Source: an uncultured Prevotella sp.
GTDB taxonomy: Bacteria; Bacteroidota; Bacteroidia; Bacteroidales; Bacteroidaceae
Length of the DNA stretch: 8,971 nucleotides
Assembly (NCBI GenBank): GCA_937916405.1
Contig: CALFUF010000017.1
Location: forward strand, 1 to 8,971
Reading direction: 5' to 3'
The position numbers and the translations under genes were made by a program. The notes beneath the pieces were generated by a model, which was not told the origin of the DNA, ran no database searches, and saw only the letters and a list, made by a program, of their open reading frames with translations. Of this stretch, positions 6,948 to 8,971 are shown piece after piece; the first letter of the stretch is position 1; each line of letters opens with the position of its first letter.

Positions 6948-6965
6948 AGAAACTGTGAAGTTTCT
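6948..6965 (+). terminator. Hairpin after the anti-sigma gene, possible weak terminator
   Basis: AGAAACT (6948-6954) and AGTTTCT (6959-6965) form a perfect 7-bp stem around a GTGA loop, 55 nt after the stop codon at 6892. The stem is AT-rich, and the nearest T-run (about 6976-6981) is some 10 nt beyond it, so it is a poor intrinsic terminator. It could act as an mRNA 3'-end stabiliser. Confidence 0.35.
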
Positions 6966-6999
6966 GTTCTCTCAAATTTTTCATAACATACTAACGAAA

Positions 7000-7045
7000 G
7001 GCGGACTGCCAGTCATTGTTTGACGAGCAGCCCGCTGATTTTTAT
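7000..7045. terminator. Intrinsic terminator between convergent genes
   Basis: GC-rich arms at 7000-7009 and 7027-7036 pair over 10 positions, with one A-C mismatch (7005/7031) and one G-T wobble at the base. An inner 4-bp stem, GTCA (7012-7015) with TGAC (7021-7024), is set off by a two-by-two internal loop and closed by a 5-nt loop. On the plus strand the stem is followed by GATTTTTAT, so it should stop transcription of the sigma/anti-sigma genes. On the minus strand only a short T-stretch follows, so it may also serve the CPBP gene, less strongly. Confidence 0.75.
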
Positions 7046-7057
7046 GGTGGTGTCTTC

Positions 7058-7834
7058 TTACTCAGCCCTTCGCATCCTCAGATAGAGTTGGTAGAAAGCA
7101 GGAAGACAGATCAGGAGTGAGAAGAACACAGCTAGATAGACATGTGTCTCGGAACCTTTGAAGAGGTCGATGAGTTTCATGTCAGTGTCAGGGTAGGCAC
7201 GATAGAGGATATAAGCGACAGAGTTATTAGCCCAGTGATAGGCAATGCCGGGTAGGATAGACCCAGTACGCCAGTACATCCATCCTAATATCCATCCTGC
7301 GAGGAAAGCGTATGGGATCTGTGCGGGGTTCATGTGAATCAATGCGAAGAGCACTGCTGAGATGGTGATAGCACCATAGGGAGACAGACGGGTTGTCAGC
7401 AGGGTCCGTAAGATAGCACCACGGAAGACGACCTCCTCAGCCAAGGGAGCTAACAGTCCGATAGCGAGATAGCCCCAGTAATTACTCAGCAATTGTACCT
7501 GTTGGTCCTCTATCCAGTTGGGTAGTTCTGGAAGATTCTCCTGCAACCATGTGACGGGAATCACCATTCCTAATGCTGCGATGACTGCCCAGAAGAGTAC
7601 TGACCATTGTTTGGTAAGCAACCAGTTTGGTGAGATTTCCGTCCATCGTGCCGATAGGAAGATGATGATGGTCAGCAGACTGAATGCCGCTATAGTCACG
7701 ACCAGTTCTGTCGTGGTGATATCCGTACCCCCCACTACTTGTTGCCAGATGGTATGTACACCTAATCCTGCTATCGACTGGATGGCGATAAACATGAACG
7801 CATACACCAAAGCGTTTAATATTGATTTCTTCAT
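7058..7834 (-). CDS. CPBP-family intramembrane metalloprotease (CAAX/ABI type)
   Basis: A 258-residue inner-membrane protein of the CPBP (CAAX protease and bacteriocin-processing, or Abi) family. The three signature motifs are all present: EEVVFR (133-138) with the glutamate pair, FALIH (163-167), and the late H200 with N204 in YHWANN. These residues form the metal site in this family. Hydrophobic segments lie at about 8-28, 44-62, 78-97, 120-131, 155-167, 174-188, 192-208 and 229-250. The substrate cannot be told from sequence; family members include prenyl-protein proteases, bacteriocin self-immunity proteins and many of unknown role. It starts 25 nt after the ribF stop on the same strand, so it is probably transcribed with ribF. 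Its ATG follows directly on a 7-bp tandem array. Confidence 0.88.
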   Translation of the reverse strand: MKKSILNALVYAFMFIAIQSIAGLGVHTIWQQVVGGTDITTTELVVTIAAFSLLTIIIFLSARWTEISPNWLLTKQWSVLFWAVIAALGMVIPVTWLQENLPELPNWIEDQQVQLLSNYWGYLAIGLLAPLAEEVVFRGAILRTLLTTRLSPYGAITISAVLFALIHMNPAQIPYAFLAGWILGWMYWRTGSILPGIAYHWANNSVAYILYRAYPDTDMKLIDLFKGSETHVYLAVFFSLLICLPAFYQLYLRMRRAE

Positions 7835-7838
7835 ATCT

Positions 7839-7880
7839 TTAACCTTTAACCTCTAACCTTTAACCTTTAACCTTTAACCT
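7839..7880 (-). repeat. 7-bp tandem array spanning the ribF stop and CPBP leader
   Basis: Six contiguous 7-bp units (TTAACCT on the plus strand, one starting with C) fill 7839-7880. Read along ribF the unit is AGGTTAA. Three units encode the last six residues of RibF (RLKVKG) plus its TAA stop at 7860-7862; the other three make up most of the 25-nt gap before the CPBP ATG at 7834. Each unit carries an AGG, so the last copy might help ribosome binding for the CPBP gene, though Bacteroidetes depend little on such sites. Confidence 0.92.
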
Positions 7881-8840
7881 ATAAACTTTCTCCTCGTCCT
7901 CTTCCAACTGTCGTTTCAGTTCCTCCTCACTCTCAAACCGTTGCTCGTCACGCAGTCGTTCGATGAAGGAAACGGTGACGGTTTGTCCATAAAGATCACC
8001 CTCGAAATCGAGGATATGCACCTCCAAGGTCTGTGTATGTTCTCCAAAGGTAGGACGGGTACCGATGTTCATCATGCCTTTTAGAGGTGAGAGGTAAGAG
8101 ATGAGAGGTGAGAGGTGAGAGGTAAGAGGTGAGAGGTATACCCCCACCGCATAAACACCAGCGGCAGGAATCATTTTATGGGGGTTGTCCACCTGCAGGT
8201 TTGCCGTAGGAAACCCCAAGTGGGTACCGATATGCTCACCCTTCACCACCCTTCCCGTGATACTATAGGGATACGTAAGGCATCGTGCCGCCTCCTTGAC
8301 ATTACCTTCCTCTAAAAGTCTGCGTATCATCGAGGAGCTAACCTCGGAGAGGTGAGAGTTGAGAGTTGAGAGTTGGCAATTAGCTGATGGGAGTCCCATA
8401 ACCTTGATACCTAACTCCTCCCCATAGCGCACATAGTCCTCGAAAGTATCGTTGCGGTTATGTCCGAAACGGTTGTCATAACCAGTCATCAGCACCTTCA
8501 CCCCCAGTCGCTCAGCCATCAGTCGCATGAAGTCATGTGCCGACAGTGCTGCCATCTCTTGGGTGAAAGGCAGTATCACACAACGGTCGATACCTGTTTC
8601 CTCCAACAGTCGCATGCGCTCCTCGAAGGTTGTCAGTAGTTGAGGCTTCCAGTCTGTCTGCACCACCTCTTTGGGATGCTTGTCGAAGGTGATGATGGTT
8701 GAGGCTAACCCATGTGCCTTAGCATAGTCGCAGACATGGCTCAGCACAAAGCGATGCCCCTTGTGCACCCCATCAAACATACCGATGGTGGCTACGCAAG
8801 GTACCACGTCATGTCCGTTTTCTAATATCAGCCTCTCCAT
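7860..8840 (-). CDS. ribF: Bifunctional riboflavin kinase / FMN adenylyltransferase (FAD synthetase)
   Basis: Converts riboflavin to FMN and FMN to FAD in the cytoplasm. The N-terminal nucleotidyltransferase domain (about 1-190) shows GMFDGVHKGH (20-29) for ATP binding and the VSSSMIRRLLEEG segment (167-179). The C-terminal riboflavin kinase domain shows GFPTAN (209-214), GVYAV (228-232), NIGTRPTF (258-265) and E273 in TLEVHILDF, the likely catalytic base. At 326 residues it is slightly longer than typical. The excess is explained by 7-bp tandem arrays translated in frame at residues 156-165 and 235-253, both in segments between conserved motifs. The C-terminal residues 321-326 are also array-encoded. 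The ATG at 8840 lies only 8 nt from a good promoter element, so the mRNA may be almost leaderless. The reading frame is intact and all motifs are present, so the enzyme is probably functional. Confidence 0.95.
   Translation of the reverse strand: MERLILENGHDVVPCVATIGMFDGVHKGHRFVLSHVCDYAKAHGLASTIITFDKHPKEVVQTDWKPQLLTTFEERMRLLEETGIDRCVILPFTQEMAALSAHDFMRLMAERLGVKVLMTGYDNRFGHNRNDTFEDYVRYGEELGIKVMGLPSANCQLSTLNSHLSEVSSSMIRRLLEEGNVKEAARCLTYPYSITGRVVKGEHIGTHLGFPTANLQVDNPHKMIPAAGVYAVGVYLSPLTSHLSPLISYLSPLKGMMNIGTRPTFGEHTQTLEVHILDFEGDLYGQTVTVSFIERLRDEQRFESEEELKRQLEEDEEKVYRLKVKG
8083..8138 (-). repeat. 7-bp tandem array inside ribF (riboflavin kinase domain)
   Basis: Eight perfectly contiguous 7-bp units, AGAGGTG or AGAGGTA on the plus strand with one AGAGATG, occupy 56 bp. 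On the coding strand they read (C/T)ACCTCT and translate as a repeating heptapeptide (YLSPLTS, HLSPLIS) at residues 235-253. The insert lies between the conserved GVYAV strand and the GMMNIGTRPT motif, where a variable loop is expected. Confidence 0.95.
8348..8375 (-). repeat. 7-bp tandem array inside ribF (end of the adenylyltransferase domain)
   Basis: Four contiguous units, three AGAGTTG and one AGAGGTG on the plus strand, occupy 28 bp. On the coding strand they read CAACTCT and CACCTCT and encode QLSTLNSHLS (residues 156-165), immediately before the conserved EVSSSMIRR segment. The array is read in the same phase as the larger array in the same gene. Confidence 0.88.
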
Positions 8841-8848
8841 TGCGACTG

Positions 8849-8856
8849 CAAAGGTA
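8849..8856 (-). promoter_or_regulatory. ribF promoter, Bacteroidetes -7 element
   Basis: On the minus strand 8856-8849 reads TACCTTTG, an exact fit to TAnnTTTG. Only 8 nt (CAGTCGCA) separate it from the ribF ATG, so transcription would start at or within a few bases of the start codon. No clear -33 element is seen; the expected place overlaps the -33 region of the divergent tRNA promoter. Confidence 0.65.
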
Positions 8857-8874
8857 TAAAAAAATACATAATTT

Positions 8875-8906
8875 GTTGCACATTTACGAAAAAAGCATTA
8901 CCTTTG
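8875..8906 (+). promoter_or_regulatory. tRNA gene promoter, Bacteroidetes type
   Basis: TACCTTTG at 8899-8906 is an exact TAnnTTTG -7 element. GTTG at 8875-8878, close to the TTTG -33 consensus, lies 20 nt upstream, the usual spacing. Mature tRNA sequence begins 12 nt after the -7 element. Confidence 0.75.
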
Positions 8907-8918
8907 CACCGCAAAATC

Positions 8919-8971
8919 GGACTTGTAGCTCAGTTGGTTAGAGCAACAGACTCATAATCTGGAGGTCGTAG
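8919..8971 (+). tRNA. tRNA with CAT anticodon (probably tRNA-Met), cut by the window end
   Basis: The first 53 nt of a tRNA are present: acceptor strand GGACTTG (8919-8925), D-stem GCTC/GAGC (8928-8931 with 8941-8944), AGTTGGTTA D-loop, and anticodon stem 8946-8950 with 8958-8962 (outermost pair A-G, the other four paired). The 7-nt loop CTCATAA has anticodon CAT at 8953-8955. The variable loop is followed by the first four bases of the T-stem at the window edge. CAT is read as elongator Met or, if the C is modified to lysidine, as Ile. GG at the start and an ordinary D-arm argue against initiator tRNA. Met is more likely but not proven without the 3' half. Confidence 0.9.

Noticed and set aside
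7058..7834. Calling the CPBP protein a bacteriocin-immunity or phage-defence gene
   Set aside because: The family motifs show only a putative intramembrane protease, and no bacteriocin, toxin or defence genes are nearby.
8083..8375. CRISPR array
   Set aside because: The repeats are 7 bp and contiguous with no spacers, and lie inside an intact ribF.

Overview
The window looks like chromosomal DNA of a Prevotella-like member of the Bacteroidales. The grounds are Bacteroidetes-type promoter elements (TAnnTTTG) ahead of topA, ribF and a tRNA gene, A-rich start regions with little Shine-Dalgarno signal, and the style of the proteins (zinc-finger-free TopA with C-terminal repeats, a Bacteroidetes ECF sigma factor with a zinc-less membrane partner). 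This is inferred from sequence recognition, not from a database search.

Layout. Positions 1-201 are non-coding: a 15-bp inverted repeat enclosing a 23-bp-period tandem repeat, then the topA promoter. A plus-strand cluster follows: topA (DNA topoisomerase I), aroK (shikimate kinase, overlapping topA by 4 nt), speA (arginine decarboxylase), argB (N-acylglutamate kinase), an ECF sigma factor 13 nt after argB, and a single-pass membrane protein that is probably its anti-sigma factor. An ECF-type promoter (GTAAC, 16 nt, CGTC) lies between the last two. A convergent intergenic region (6893-7057) holds two hairpins, one a good terminator. The minus strand then carries ribF (FAD synthetase/riboflavin kinase) followed by a CPBP-family membrane protease, reading leftward. 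At the right edge a plus-strand CAT-anticodon tRNA begins, with a promoter back to back with that of ribF. No stretch over 300 nt lacks a gene.

How the genes relate. ArgB makes arginine and SpeA consumes it to make agmatine; AroK serves chorismate synthesis; TopA and RibF are housekeeping. The sigma/membrane-protein pair is a likely envelope-signal regulatory unit that may control its own second gene.

The most unusual feature is a set of short tandem arrays. Two have a 9-bp period (consensus MCTAKNNNN) and sit on the ends of aroK and speA. Three have a 7-bp period (consensus YAMCYYT): one on the end of ribF and two in frame inside ribF. All three gene-end arrays contain the stop codon of the gene they follow. 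The two arrays inside ribF lie in the stop-free orientation and are read in the same phase, adding LS(P/T)L-type heptapeptides between conserved motifs. I do not recognise these arrays as a named element family.
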